Source: Pseudomonadota bacterium (GTDB lineage: Bacteria; Pseudomonadota; Alphaproteobacteria; Dongiales; Dongiaceae). From it: a stretch of 64,000 bases of DNA. The position numbers were made by a program, and so were the translations under genes. Positions 1-9,019 of the stretch are shown piece by piece. The DNA is taken from positions 496,001 through 560,000 of the forward strand of contig JACPDN010000006.1 of NCBI GenBank assembly GCA_016183985.1. Direction: 5' to 3'. How positions within the stretch are numbered: position 1 is the first letter of the stretch; each line of letters opens with the position of its first letter. The notes below the pieces were generated by a model. It ran no database searches, was not told the origin of the DNA, and saw nothing but the letters and a program-made list of their open reading frames with translations.

Positions 1-881
1 AGATCAACAACACGGCGCCGCATAAGCGCAATATCGGCATGGTTTTCCAAAATTATGCCCTCTTCCCGCATATGACGGTCGAGGAGAACCTGGCCTTTCC
101 GCTGATGGTGCGGAAGGTGGCCAAGGACGAGGTGGCCAAGAAGGTCGCCCGCGCCCTCGACATGGTGCAGATGCCGCAAATGGCCAAGCGCCGCCCGGGC
201 CAGCTTTCGGGCGGCCAGCAGCAGCGCGTGGCCCTTGCCCGTGCGTTGGTATTCGATCCGAAACTCGTGTTGATGGATGAACCGCTCGGCGCACTCGACA
301 AGCAGTTGCGCGAGCATATGCAGATCGAGATCAAGCACATCCACGAGCGCCTCGGCGTCACCGTCGTCTATGTGACCCACGACCAGTCCGAAGCTTTGAC
401 CATGTCGGACCGCGTTGCCGTCTTCAATGACGGCATCATCCAGCAATTGGCCAAGCCCAGCGCCCTTTATGAGCAGCCGGAAAATTCGTTCGTCGCGCAG
501 TTCATCGGCGAGAACAACCGCCTCAACGGCAAGGTTGCCTCGGTCAACGGCAAGGCCTGCGGTGTCGAGATCCAGAATTTCGGGATGGTGAGCGCCATTC
601 CCATCAGCGTGCAGAATGTCGGCAGCGCAACAACCCTGTCGCTCCGCCCCGAACGCGTGCGCATCAACCCGGAAGCCGGCCATTACGCCAATCAGTTCGA
701 CGCCGAAGTGCAGGAACTGATCTATCTCGGCGATCACACACGCTGCCGCGTGTCGGTCCTCGGCAATTCGAACTTCATCATCAAGGTGGCGAATGCCGAA
801 GGCGTCCCCAGCCTCAGCCCCGGCCAAAAGGTGCGGGTCGGCTGGAAGCCAGAAGATTGCCGCGCTCTCGACGCTTACTGA
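1..881 (+). CDS. ABC transporter ATP-binding protein, polyamine type (5' partial)
   Basis: This is the ATPase of a spermidine/putrescine-type importer. The reading frame is open from the first bases of the window, so the true start and the Walker A loop lie upstream. Visible parts are the Q-loop ([13 protein letters not shown]), the ABC signature [15 protein letters not shown], Walker B with [13 protein letters not shown], and the switch histidine in [17 protein letters not shown]-terminal TOBE-like region follows, from about [10 protein letters not shown] to the end. It is followed by a hairpin terminator and then by the binding-protein and permease genes of the same system. The family assignment is firm; the substrate (polyamine, or another amine or opine) is inferred from the PotA-like sequence and neighbours. 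Confidence 0.93.
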   Translation, partial: INNTAPHKRNIGMVFQNYALFPHMTVEENLAFPLMVRKVAKDEVAKKVARALDMVQMPQMAKRRPGQLSGGQQQRVALARALVFDPKLVLMDEPLGALDKQLREHMQIEIKHIHERLGVTVVYVTHDQSEALTMSDRVAVFNDGIIQQLAKPSALYEQPENSFVAQFIGENNRLNGKVASVNGKACGVEIQNFGMVSAIPISVQNVGSATTLSLRPERVRINPEAGHYANQFDAEVQELIYLGDHTRCRVSVLGNSNFIIKVANAEGVPSLSPGQKVRVGWKPEDCRALDAY

Positions 882-895
882 CACGAATGTGTTTG

Positions 896-926
896 GACGG
901 CCGCCCTGTGCGGCCGTCATTGTTTT
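896..926 (+). terminator. Rho-independent terminator after the ATPase gene
   Basis: A perfect 9-bp stem (GACGGCCGC at 896-904, GCGGCCGTC at 910-918) with a 5-base loop is followed by a T-rich tail, ATTGTTTT. It lies 15 bases after the ATPase stop codon and before the binding-protein gene, so the binding protein probably has its own promoter or is expressed by read-through. Confidence 0.75.
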
Positions 927-1047
927 GGCTACCGGGCCCGAGCTCACACCGCTCCGGCCGGGATCCGGTAAAAGCGAGCGGTAGGCTCAAATGGTTCCAT
1001 GCCGATCGAAAGACCGGCAGGGGTAACAGGGAAGGGGTTCAACAATC

Positions 1048-2097
1048 ATGAACAAGAAATTCTTAACGACGGGCTTCATCGCCGCGGTTGCGACCGCCGG
1101 CGTGCTGGCCTCGGTCGCTTATGCGGCCGACGGCATTACGGTTGTCTCCTGGGGCGGCGCCTATCAGAAAGCGCAACACGACACCATCTTCGGCCCGTAC
1201 ACCGCCAAGACCGGCACGGCCGTAAAGGAAGAAGAATATAACGGGGAAGTCGCCAAGATCCGCGCCATGGTGGAAAGCGGCACGGTGAGCTGGGATGTGA
1301 TCAGCGTCGACACGCAGACGGCGCTCCAGGGCTGCGACGAAGGCGTGCTCGAAACCATCGACTATTCGAAGGTCATCGACAAGGCGAAGGTGCTGCCCGG
1401 TGCTGCCCTCGATTGCGCCATCGGGTCGGACGTGTACGCCACGGTCTTTGCCTATGACACTGCCAAGCTGAAGGATGGTCCGGCGTCGATTAAGGATCTG
1501 TTCGACCTTCAGAAGTTCCCGGGCAAGCGCGGCCTGCAGAAGAACCCGTTCGTGAACCTCGAATGGGCGCTCATCGCCGATGGCGTCGATCCGAACAAGG
1601 TCTATGACGAGCTGGCCACCCCGGCTGGCGTCGATCGCGCCTTCAAGAAACTCGACACCATTAAGAAGGACGTGGTGTGGTGGGAAGCCGGCGCGCAGCC
1701 GCCGCAGCTCCTGGCCGACGGCGAAGTCGTCATGAGCTCGGCCTGGAACGGCCGTATCGCCAACGCGATCAAGGAAGGCAAGACCTTCAAGATCGTCTGG
1801 GACGGCGAAGCCCCCGATCTCGATATGTGGGCGATTCCGAAAGGCACGCCGAACCTCGACAAGTCGTACGAGTATCTGGCTTTCGCCAGCTCGGCCGAAG
1901 TGCAGTCGGCGCTGGCCCCGCACATCCCCTATGGTCCGACCAACCTCGACGCGGTCGCCCTGGTGGATCCGGAGCTTGCCAAGACTCTGCCGACCCATCC
2001 GGACAACCTCAAGGCCGCCATTCCGCTCAACCCGCAATTCTGGGGTGACAATGGCGAAGAGCTGCGCGCCCGCTTCAATACCTGGCTCGCGCAGTAA
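1048..2097 (+). CDS. Polyamine-type ABC transporter periplasmic substrate-binding protein
   Basis: This 349-residue exported solute-binding protein belongs to the PotD/PotF-like group. It has a Sec signal peptide (residues 1 to about 26, hydrophobic core then VAYAAD), followed by the typical opening ITVVSWGGAYQKAQ. It also shows conserved PotD-like features such as VISVDTQTA, VMSSAWNGRIANA and WAIPKGTPNLDKSYEYLAF. The length is normal for the family. The ATG is preceded by a GGGAAGGGG-like ribosome site. The gene sits between the ATPase and two permease genes, each separated from it by a terminator-like hairpin, which is common where the binding protein must be made in excess. The ligand cannot be deduced from the sequence. 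Confidence 0.93.
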   Translation: MNKKFLTTGFIAAVATAGVLASVAYAADGITVVSWGGAYQKAQHDTIFGPYTAKTGTAVKEEEYNGEVAKIRAMVESGTVSWDVISVDTQTALQGCDEGVLETIDYSKVIDKAKVLPGAALDCAIGSDVYATVFAYDTAKLKDGPASIKDLFDLQKFPGKRGLQKNPFVNLEWALIADGVDPNKVYDELATPAGVDRAFKKLDTIKKDVVWWEAGAQPPQLLADGEVVMSSAWNGRIANAIKEGKTFKIVWDGEAPDLDMWAIPKGTPNLDKSYEYLAFASSAEVQSALAPHIPYGPTNLDAVALVDPELAKTLPTHPDNLKAAIPLNPQFWGDNGEELRARFNTWLAQ

Positions 2098-2114
2098 CGA
2101 CTTGCCTAGATGTG

Positions 2115-2150
2115 CTGGCGGGAAGCTTGCTTCCCGCCAGTGCTTTTTTC
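2115..2150 (+). terminator. Hairpin with T-run between binding-protein and permease genes
   Basis: Stem CTGGCGGGAA (2115-2124) and TTCCCGCCAG (2131-2140) is followed by TGCTTTTTT. It lies 17 bases after the binding-protein stop. It probably acts as a partial terminator or mRNA-stabilising hairpin that sets the binding protein to permease ratio. Confidence 0.75.
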
Positions 2151-2204
2151 CAAGCGACCGACCATTTTATCCGTAACCAATAAGAACAAGCGGCGTCCGG
2201 CGAG

Positions 2205-3443
2205 ATGAGCGTCACCACCTATTCCGAAGATCGATCCACCTTGAAAGCGCGGCTGCGCCGTGCCGAGCGCATGCAGCGCCTGCGTGCCCTGGGCCTGGTC
2301 CTGCCGCTGTTCCTGTTCATTCTGGTCGTCTTCGTGACACCGATCGCCATTCTGCTGACGCGCGCTGTCGACAACCCTGAGATCGCCGACAATCTGCCGC
2401 TGACCACAACCGCTCTCAAGGATTGGGACGGTAAGGATCTGCCTGGCGAAGCGGTCTATGCCGCCTTTGCCGAAGACCTCAAAGCCGCGCAAAAGTCGAA
2501 AGCCACGGGCCTCCTCGGCAAGCGCCTCAATTACGAACTGCCCGGCACGCGCAGCAAGATGCTGCAGGCCGGCCGCACCGCCGAGAAGATGACCGCCGGA
2601 CCGTTCAAGGATGCGTTCCTGAAGCTCGACCCCCTCTGGGGAAAACTCGAGACCTGGCAGGTGATCGAACGCGCCAGCCATCGCACCACCTCGTTCTATC
2701 TGTTGAAGGCGCTCGACCGGCAATGGAGCCCCACCGGCGGCATCGAGCAAGTGGCGCCCGATCAGCGCCTCTTCGTCGACGTCTTCGTCCGCACGCTGGG
2801 CATCAGCGTCGGCGTGACCCTCGCAACTTTGATCCTGGGTTTTCCGCTGGCCTATGTGCTGGCGACGCTGCCACCGCGGCACAGCAATCTGATGATGATC
2901 CTGGTGCTCCTCCCCTTCTGGACCTCGCTGCTGGTCAGAACCACCGCCTGGGTCGTGGTGCTGCAGACGGAAGGACCGGTCAATGACCTGCTGCTGTGGC
3001 TGGGTGTCACCAACGAACCCTTGCCGCTGATTTTCAGCCGCTTCGGCACCATCGTCGCCATGACGCATATCCAGCTGCCCTTCACGCTTCTGCCCATTTA
3101 CAGCGTGATGAAGACGATCTCGCCCAATTATGTGCGGGCCGCACGCTCGCTCGGTGCCGGGCCGTTCAGCGCTTTCTGGCAGATCTATTTTCCGCAGACG
3201 ATGCCAGGCATCGCCGCCGGCTGCCTGCTGACCTTCATCCTGTGCCTTGGCTATTACATCACGCCGGCATTGGTGGGCGGCCCCACCGACCAGATGATCA
3301 GCTATTTCGTGGCGCTCTATACCAATCGCGAGCTCAATTGGGGCCAGGCGTCGGCGCTGGGTGCCATCCTGCTTGCCGCCACCCTCATTCTCTACGCCGT
3401 CTATAACAAGCTTGTCGGCATCGACAAGATGAAGCTCGGATAA
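2205..3443 (+). CDS. ABC transporter permease, PotB-like with long periplasmic insertion
   Basis: This is a 412-residue inner-membrane permease of the spermidine/putrescine type. The first membrane helix is at about residues 30-52. The remaining helices run from about residue 193 and carry the permease coupling loop AARSLGAGPFSAFWQIYFPQ (EAA-type motif). Between helices 1 and 2 lie about 140 mostly polar residues, so the protein is clearly longer than a typical PotB (around 285-310). The gene ends 5 bases before the second permease, so the two are co-translated. Family assignment is firm; the role of the insertion is unknown. Confidence 0.92.
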   Translation: MSVTTYSEDRSTLKARLRRAERMQRLRALGLVLPLFLFILVVFVTPIAILLTRAVDNPEIADNLPLTTTALKDWDGKDLPGEAVYAAFAEDLKAAQKSKATGLLGKRLNYELPGTRSKMLQAGRTAEKMTAGPFKDAFLKLDPLWGKLETWQVIERASHRTTSFYLLKALDRQWSPTGGIEQVAPDQRLFVDVFVRTLGISVGVTLATLILGFPLAYVLATLPPRHSNLMMILVLLPFWTSLLVRTTAWVVVLQTEGPVNDLLLWLGVTNEPLPLIFSRFGTIVAMTHIQLPFTLLPIYSVMKTISPNYVRAARSLGAGPFSAFWQIYFPQTMPGIAAGCLLTFILCLGYYITPALVGGPTDQMISYFVALYTNRELNWGQASALGAILLAATLILYAVYNKLVGIDKMKLG

Positions 3444-3448
3444 CGCCC

Positions 3449-4279
3449 ATGTTCAGCCTGCCTCCCTACGCCTCATCCTTGGAACGCGTCTGGCGCGCGG
3501 CACTGGTCGTGATCTGCGCACTCATCCTGCTGTTCCTGATCGCGCCGATTCTGGTGATCATGCCGCTCTCGTTCAATTCGGAGCCCTATTTCACCTATCC
3601 GATGCCGGGCCTCTCGATGAAATGGTATGCGGATTTCTTCCAGGATCCGCGCTGGCTGAATGCGTTGAAGGCCAGCACCATCATCGGCCTTGCGTCGACG
3701 ACACTCTCGATGACCCTCGGCACGCTGGCCGCCCTCGGCCTCAGCCGCGCGAACTTCCCCTACCGGGCGGCGGTCATGGCCTTCCTGATCTCGCCGATGA
3801 TCGTGCCGGTCGTCATCACCGCGGTCGGCATGTATTTCTTCTTCGCCAATCTCGGCCTCAACAACACCTATTTCGGCATCATCCTCGCGCATACCGCGCT
3901 GGCCACACCCTTCGTCGTCATCACCGTGACGGCGACGCTGACCGGCTTCGACCAGTCGCTCATCCGCGCCGGCGCCAGCCTCGGCGCCTCGCCGACAACC
4001 GTGTTCCGCAAGATCACCTTCCCGCTGATCCTGCCCGGCATGATTTCCGGCGCGCTCTTTGCCTTCATCACCTCATTCGACGAAGTGGTTGTGGTGCTGT
4101 TCATCGCCAGCCCCGACCAGCGCACGCTCCCCAAGCAGATGTTCAGCGGCATCCGCGAGCAAATCAGCCCCACCATCACCGCCGCCGCCACCATGCTGGT
4201 GGTTGCCGCCGCCGTGATGCTGGTGACGGTGGAACTGCTGCGCCGCCGCTCCGAACGCCTGCGCGGCATCCGCAGCTGA
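3449..4279 (+). CDS. ABC transporter permease, PotC-like
   Basis: This 276-residue second permease of the importer has about six membrane helices. The first is at residues 18-40, and the family pattern FNSEPYFTYPMPGLSMKWY follows it. The coupling motif is in RAGASLGASPTTVFRKITFPLI (residues about 170-195). The end carries basic residues RRRSERLRG. The stop codon TGA (4277-4279) overlaps by one base the ATG of the following gamma-glutamyltransferase gene, so translation of the two is probably coupled. Confidence 0.93.
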   Translation: MFSLPPYASSLERVWRAALVVICALILLFLIAPILVIMPLSFNSEPYFTYPMPGLSMKWYADFFQDPRWLNALKASTIIGLASTTLSMTLGTLAALGLSRANFPYRAAVMAFLISPMIVPVVITAVGMYFFFANLGLNNTYFGIILAHTALATPFVVITVTATLTGFDQSLIRAGASLGASPTTVFRKITFPLILPGMISGALFAFITSFDEVVVVLFIASPDQRTLPKQMFSGIREQISPTITAAATMLVVAAAVMLVTVELLRRRSERLRGIRS

Positions 4280-6015
4280 TGAGGCCGCGCCAGCGCTTCG
4301 TCGTCGCCGCGGCGCTGCTTCTTCTTACCGCTTGCACGGCGGCACCCGCCGGTACATCTGCACCGCCGCCGGCGGCCCGCGTTGTCCGCGCCGTGCATCA
4401 GATGGTTGCCGTGGCACATCCTGCGGCGGCAAAGGTCGGGCTCGACATCCTGCGCCAAGGTGGCTCTGCCGTGGATGCCGCCATCGCCATGCAGATGGTA
4501 TTGACCCTGGTCGAGCCGCAATCCTCCGGCATCGGTGGCGGTGGTTTCCTGCTGCATTACGCCGCCGAGGGCGGCGCCATCGACAGCTATGACGGCCGCG
4601 AAACGGCGCCCGAGAGTGCCAATGCGGAGATGTTCCTGGGCGATGATGGCCGCCCACGCAAATTTGCCGATGTGATGCCGGGTGGCCTCTCCGTCGGCGT
4701 GCCGGGCACACTGCGCATGCTGGAACTTGCCCATCGCGAGCATGGCCGCCTGCCTTGGCGCGTGCTGTTCCAGCCGGCGATAGCGCTTGCCGAAGATGGC
4801 TTCATCGTTTCGCCGCGCCTTGCCGCCGAGATCGCCGAAGACCCGGTCCTTGGCACGCAGCCAACCACCCGCAGCTATTTCTTCGGCCCCGATGGCACGC
4901 CGATCGCCAGCGGCACCTTGCTCAAGAACCCCGCCCTTGCCCGCACCTTGCGCGCCGTCGCCGAGAACGGTGCCGATGCTTTCTATGAGGGGCGCATCGC
5001 CGCCGACATCGCCCGCACGGTGAATGGGGCCGAACCCAATCGCGGCGGCATGACGGTGGCCGATATCGGCACCTATCAGGCGGAGAAGCGCCCCGTCCCC
5101 TGCCTCGACTATCGCGAGGCGCGCGTTTGCTCCATGGGACCGTCGTCATCGGGCGGCATCGCTGTCCTGCAGACGCTGGGCATGTTGCGGCATTTCAATC
5201 TCGCAGCACTGAGGCCGGACGGCATCGACGCCGTGCATCTCATCGCCGAGGCAAGCCGCCTCGCCTTCGCCGATCGCGAACGCTATATAGGCGATCCCGA
5301 TTTCGCGCCCGTGCCGGCCGACCGTCTGTTGGACGCCGATTATCTTGCCGGCCGTGCCGCTGAGATCGACCTCGCGCGGTCCATGGGCGAGGCGCAGCCC
5401 GGCCGGCCGACCGAGGCGAGCCTGCTCGGCGCATTGCCGGCGCGCCAGATCGCCGAGCCGCTTTCCACCAGCCACATGTCGGTGGTCGATCGCGATGGCA
5501 ATGCCGTGAGCTTCACCACCTCGATCGAAGGTGCCTTCGGCGCCCATCTGATGGTGGACGGCTTCCTGCTCAACAACCAATTGACCGATTTCGCCTTTAC
5601 CCCCGCCGCCAGGGGTCGCGCCGCCGCCAACCGGGTCGAACCCGGCAAGCGGCCGCGCTCCTCGATGTCGCCAACCCTGGTCTTCGACGCCAAGAGCGGT
5701 GCCCTCAGGGCCGTGCTCGGCTCGCCCGGCGGGGCCAATATCATCGGTTATGTGACCCAGGCGCTCATCGGCCTCATCGACTGGCAGCGCGACCCTTACG
5801 CCGCCATAGCCGCCCCGCATTTCCTCAACCGCAACGGCCCCACCATCCTGGAAGCCGACCGCGATATCAGATCCTTGGGCAGCGAGCTCGAGGCGCGCGG
5901 CCATAAGGTCAAGATGCAGGAACTGAGCAGCGGTGCTAATGTCATCGTGCTCGAGGGGGCGACGCTCCTGGGGGCCAGCGATCCACGCCGCGAGGGCATT
6001 GCGCTCGGCGACTAG
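4279..6015 (+). CDS. Gamma-glutamyltransferase, lipoprotein
   Basis: This 578-residue enzyme precursor would cleave gamma-glutamyl bonds, for example of glutathione or gamma-glutamyl amines, in the periplasm. The N-terminus is a lipoprotein signal with lipobox LTAC (Cys at about residue 19). The large-subunit region has GGSAVDAAIAMQMVLTLVEPQ and SGIGGGGF. The self-cleaving nucleophile lies in LSTSHMSVVDRDGNAVSF, with Thr397 matching the catalytic threonine of the family TTH motif. Later residues SPGGANIIGYV match the small subunit. I use the ATG overlapping the permease stop because the reading frame, although open much further upstream, becomes recognisable only here. Overlap with a polyamine-type importer suggests linked use of an amine or a gamma-glutamylated substrate (inference). 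Confidence 0.92.
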   Translation: MRPRQRFVVAAALLLLTACTAAPAGTSAPPPAARVVRAVHQMVAVAHPAAAKVGLDILRQGGSAVDAAIAMQMVLTLVEPQSSGIGGGGFLLHYAAEGGAIDSYDGRETAPESANAEMFLGDDGRPRKFADVMPGGLSVGVPGTLRMLELAHREHGRLPWRVLFQPAIALAEDGFIVSPRLAAEIAEDPVLGTQPTTRSYFFGPDGTPIASGTLLKNPALARTLRAVAENGADAFYEGRIAADIARTVNGAEPNRGGMTVADIGTYQAEKRPVPCLDYREARVCSMGPSSSGGIAVLQTLGMLRHFNLAALRPDGIDAVHLIAEASRLAFADRERYIGDPDFAPVPADRLLDADYLAGRAAEIDLARSMGEAQPGRPTEASLLGALPARQIAEPLSTSHMSVVDRDGNAVSFTTSIEGAFGAHLMVDGFLLNNQLTDFAFTPAARGRAAANRVEPGKRPRSSMSPTLVFDAKSGALRAVLGSPGGANIIGYVTQALIGLIDWQRDPYAAIAAPHFLNRNGPTILEADRDIRSLGSELEARGHKVKMQELSSGANVIVLEGATLLGASDPRREGIALGD

Positions 6016-6065
6016 GCGTGCTGTGTTCCCGCCGCCATGAACACTGATTCAACAGGACTTTATTG

Positions 6066-7253
6066 ATGACGAAACGGCCCACGATCCACCTGAAATCGGG
6101 CGAGGAACGGCGCGTCCTGGGCGGCCACCCCTGGGTCTATTCCAACGAGTTGCAGAGCGGGCCGGAGCTGAAGGCGATCAAGCCGGGGACCATCACCACC
6201 CTGCGCCAGGCCGACGGCAAGCCGATCGGTCTCGTCTTCTTCAATCCGAAGTCCCTCATCAGCGGGCGTGTCATCACCCGCGACCATAGTGTCGAGGTCG
6301 ACGTCCAGTTCTGGCGCCGCCGCCTGGAACGCGCCCTCAAATTGCGTGAGCGGCTGATCGGCGTTCCCTTCTACCGCCTGGCCCATGCCGAGGCGGATGG
6401 GTTTCCTGGCTGCGTCATCGACCGCTATGGCGATGTCGTGGTGGTCGATGTGTCGAGCGCCGGCATGGATGCGGAGATCGAAACGCTCAGCGCCGCCATC
6501 GACGGCCTGCTCAGCCCCCGCGTGATCCTGGCCCGCGGCGATGGTCCGGCGCGGGAACTCGAAGGATTGGAGCCGCTGAGCCGCATCATCAAGGGAACAC
6601 TCGACGAGCCGGTCGAGGTGATCGAGAACGGTGCCAAATTCCTGTGCGATCCGCGCGCTGGCCAGAAGACCGGCTGGTTCTTCGACCAGCGCGACAACCG
6701 CGCCCTCATCGCGCGCCTCGCCAAGGGTGCGCGGATGCTCGATGCCTATTGCTATATGAGCGGCTTCGGCAACCAGGCCCTCAAAGCCGGCGCCGAGCAT
6801 GTGCTGGCGCTCGATCGTAGCGCATCCGCCCTCGACTTCGCCAAGCGTGCCGCCGAGATCAACGGCCATGCAGGACGTTTCGAGACACGTATCGGCGATG
6901 CCTTCGACATTCTCCCCGAAATCGCGCAAAGCGGTCAGCGCTTCGATATCGTCGTTGCCGACCCGCCGGCTTTCGTGAAGTCGAAGAAGGATTTCCACCA
7001 GGGCGCCCGCGCCTATCGCAAGCTGGCACGCCTGGCCGCATCCTGCGTCGGCAAGGACGGCATCCTCATGCTGTGCTCATGCTCGCACAACATGCCGGCA
7101 GATGAGCTGATCAAACAAGCCGCGCGCGGCATCCAGGAGGCCGGGCGCAATGCCCGCATGCTCTATCACACGGGCGCTGCCCCGGACCATCCGGTGCATC
7201 CGGGACTGCCCGAGAGCGCTTACTTGAAGGCTTTGACCTTCGCGATCGAATAG
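6066..7253 (+). CDS. Class I rRNA methyltransferase, RlmI-like (23S rRNA m5C type)
   Basis: This 395-residue SAM-dependent methyltransferase has an N-terminal PUA-like domain (SGEERRVLGGHPWVYSNEL and onward) and a C-terminal Rossmann fold. The domain order and the motifs VVADPPAF and LCSCSHNM match RlmI, which makes m5C in 23S rRNA. The Cys in the last motif is the expected catalytic nucleophile region. A TTG three bases upstream is also in frame, but the ATG at 6066 is preferred. The 3' end overlaps by 34 bases the end of a small gene on the other strand. Exact rRNA target is inferred from family. Confidence 0.88.
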   Translation: MTKRPTIHLKSGEERRVLGGHPWVYSNELQSGPELKAIKPGTITTLRQADGKPIGLVFFNPKSLISGRVITRDHSVEVDVQFWRRRLERALKLRERLIGVPFYRLAHAEADGFPGCVIDRYGDVVVVDVSSAGMDAEIETLSAAIDGLLSPRVILARGDGPARELEGLEPLSRIIKGTLDEPVEVIENGAKFLCDPRAGQKTGWFFDQRDNRALIARLAKGARMLDAYCYMSGFGNQALKAGAEHVLALDRSASALDFAKRAAEINGHAGRFETRIGDAFDILPEIAQSGQRFDIVVADPPAFVKSKKDFHQGARAYRKLARLAASCVGKDGILMLCSCSHNMPADELIKQAARGIQEAGRNARMLYHTGAAPDHPVHPGLPESAYLKALTFAIE

Positions 7254-7423
7254 AAGAGGCCGGCAACGCAGATCAGGCTGAAGCCGAGCCCGCCCCAATA
7301 GGGCGTGCCGGCGCCAGCGCGCGAAGCGACATAGAGCCCGGCCAGGGCAAACAGCGCCAGCAGCGCGATGAAACCGTTGCGTTCCAGCTCGGACTTGGTG
7401 CTGTGGTCGAGTTCGGCTTTCAT
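7220..7423 (-). CDS. Small two-helix membrane protein
   Basis: This is a 67-residue hypothetical protein with a charged N-terminus (MKAELDHSTKSELERNG) and two predicted membrane helices (about residues 17-36 and 44-62), ending in KVKAFK. It is convergent with, and overlaps the end of, the methyltransferase gene. The amphipathic start, clean helix pattern and lysine-rich end argue that it is real rather than a shadow. No function can be assigned. Confidence 0.6.
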   Translation of the reverse strand: MKAELDHSTKSELERNGFIALLALFALAGLYVASRAGAGTPYWGGLGFSLICVAGLFYSIAKVKAFK

Positions 7424-7511
7424 GGATCATCCCCCGAGGTATTTGAAATTCGTTCGCAGTATTGCCGCGTCGAGGCGTTTTTTCAATTCGCTTGAGAGAC
7501 CGCGGGCGCTG

Positions 7512-7605
7512 CCCCTCACGCCGACCCTCTCCCCGCTATCGCGGGCGAGGGGGTTTAATGGAGACTCCCTCGCCCCGCTTGCGGGGAGAGGGCTGGGATG
7601 AGGGG
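7512..7605. repeat. REP-like palindromic intergenic element, copy 1
   Basis: A roughly 95-bp element is bounded by the inverted ends CCCCTCA (7512-7518) and TGAGGGG (7599-7605). It contains nested palindromes, including CCCTCGCCCCGC with GCGGGGAGAGGG. A second copy with the same core (ACTCCCTCGCCCCGC, then GCGGGGAGAGGG) is at 60644-60740. It sits just after the 3' end of the histidine-kinase operon, so it could also act as a terminator or mRNA-stabilising structure. Confidence 0.75.
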
Positions 7606-7612
7606 TGCTTTC

Positions 7613-9019
7613 TTATCTTCCGTCCGGCGCTGCCGGCAGCGTCAGCGAGAACACGGCGCCAGCTGCGCTGGTCTCGGTGAGACGCAGGTCACCGCCCTGC
7701 CCGCGCATCAATTCGCGCGCAATGGCGAGACCGAGCCCCGTGCCGCCGGCCCGGGCCGACCCCTTGAAGGGCACGAACAAATTCTCGATCGCCTTGGGCG
7801 ACAGACCCGGACCGTCATCAGCGACGACGATATCGAGATTGTCTCCCAGCTCCTGCGCCCGCAAGGTGACGGTCTTCGCCCCCATCTGCAGCGCGTTTTC
7901 GCCTAGATTGCGCAGGATCCGATAGACCTGCCCGCGATCTGCGCGGATCTTCTGATCGGCCTCCACCTCGCTCGCCCAGGCTTTGCCCTCGGTCAGCAGC
8001 TTGCCGAGGCTTTCGCCTACCTCATCGACCAGTTCCTTCAGCGCGAAGACCTCGAATTCCGGCTTGGGCGGTCCCTCGCGGGTGAAATTGAGGGTGTCGG
8101 AACAAAGATCGACAGCCCGATCGAGCGAGCGCAAAAGCGCTGGCGCCAGCTTGCGCACTTCTGGATTGTCGCTTTCCGCCAGCCGGTCGGTCACCAGCCG
8201 CGCCGTCGCCAGAATGCCGCGCAGGTCATGGTTGATCTTGGTGACGGCGGTGCCCAAGGCCGCGAGACGCGCCCGCTGCCGCAGGGCTTGGCGCACCCGA
8301 TCCTGCATTTCACTGAATTCGCGCTCGGCCAGGCCAATCTCATCGCCCCGGCTGGTTTCACCAAAATCGCCGCGCTGCTCTTCCGGATCCTGCCGGAAAG
8401 TCACCATGCCGCCGGTCAGGCGCCGCATCGGGCGAATGATCAGCCATTGCAATGCGCCGAACAGCAGGGCGGCTGTGATTAGCGAGATGACGATCGAGAA
8501 GCCAAGCACACGCCAGGAATAGGCGATCATGGCCTGGCGCAACGGCCATTCATCGAACACCACGTCGACCACGACATCAGCCGCACGCGGCGAATAGCCT
8601 TTGACGCGCATGACGCGGTTGCGGCCCTGCCACAGCGTCTCAAGCCCATCTTCCAGTAGCGGCAAGAAACCGCGGTCACCGAGATCGACGGTCACATCGA
8701 CCAAGAGCGGCGGCGTCGATCCGCGCAGGATCAGGTTCTTTCCGTCGCCGGTGCGCAGGGCGATGATGCGGGCGCCTACGTGGTTGAGAAGGCGCACCTC
8801 CAGCTCCGGATCGATCATGTAATCCGGCGTCGCCTCCAAAGCGAGGATGGCGAGATGGGCGGTGTTGAGTTTTTCCTCCAACCAATCGAGGCGGAAGCGC
8901 GCGATGGACGGCGCATAGATCAGGATTTCACTGACCAGCACGAACAGAATCGTCAGCACCAGCACCCGGGCCGAAAGGCCACGGCCGAAGCTCGGCAGCT
9001 TGACGTCCATATCGTTCAT
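7613..9019 (-). CDS. Sensor histidine kinase (orphan)
   Basis: This 468-residue membrane kinase has a helix at residues 18-38, a periplasmic sensor region of about 130 residues, a second helix at 170-196, and a HAMP linker. The phospho-acceptor is His264 in KINHDLRGIL. The ATPase domain has the N-box NLGENA (371-376), the G1 box DDGPGL (401-406) and GGTGLGLAIA. The ATG at 9019 overlaps the stop of the upstream flavoprotein gene (ATGA), which fixes the start and indicates coupling. No response regulator is adjacent, so the output partner is unknown. It is the last gene of a five-gene operon. Confidence 0.9.
   Translation of the reverse strand: MNDMDVKLPSFGRGLSARVLVLTILFVLVSEILIYAPSIARFRLDWLEEKLNTAHLAILALEATPDYMIDPELEVRLLNHVGARIIALRTGDGKNLILRGSTPPLLVDVTVDLGDRGFLPLLEDGLETLWQGRNRVMRVKGYSPRAADVVVDVVFDEWPLRQAMIAYSWRVLGFSIVISLITAALLFGALQWLIIRPMRRLTGGMVTFRQDPEEQRGDFGETSRGDEIGLAEREFSEMQDRVRQALRQRARLAALGTAVTKINHDLRGILATARLVTDRLAESDNPEVRKLAPALLRSLDRAVDLCSDTLNFTREGPPKPEFEVFALKELVDEVGESLGKLLTEGKAWASEVEADQKIRADRGQVYRILRNLGENALQMGAKTVTLRAQELGDNLDIVVADDGPGLSPKAIENLFVPFKGSARAGGTGLGLAIARELMRGQGGDLRLTETSAAGAVFSLTLPAAPDGR

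Noticed and set aside
1063-2037. Minus-strand frame of 324 codons opposite the substrate-binding gene
   Set aside because: Arg/Gly/His-rich composition with no domain; it is the antisense shadow of a clear binding-protein gene.
3622-4278. N-terminal extension of the gamma-glutamyltransferase frame
   Set aside because: The frame is open through the PotC-like gene but has low-complexity His/Arg composition; the lipoprotein signal at 4279 marks the true start.
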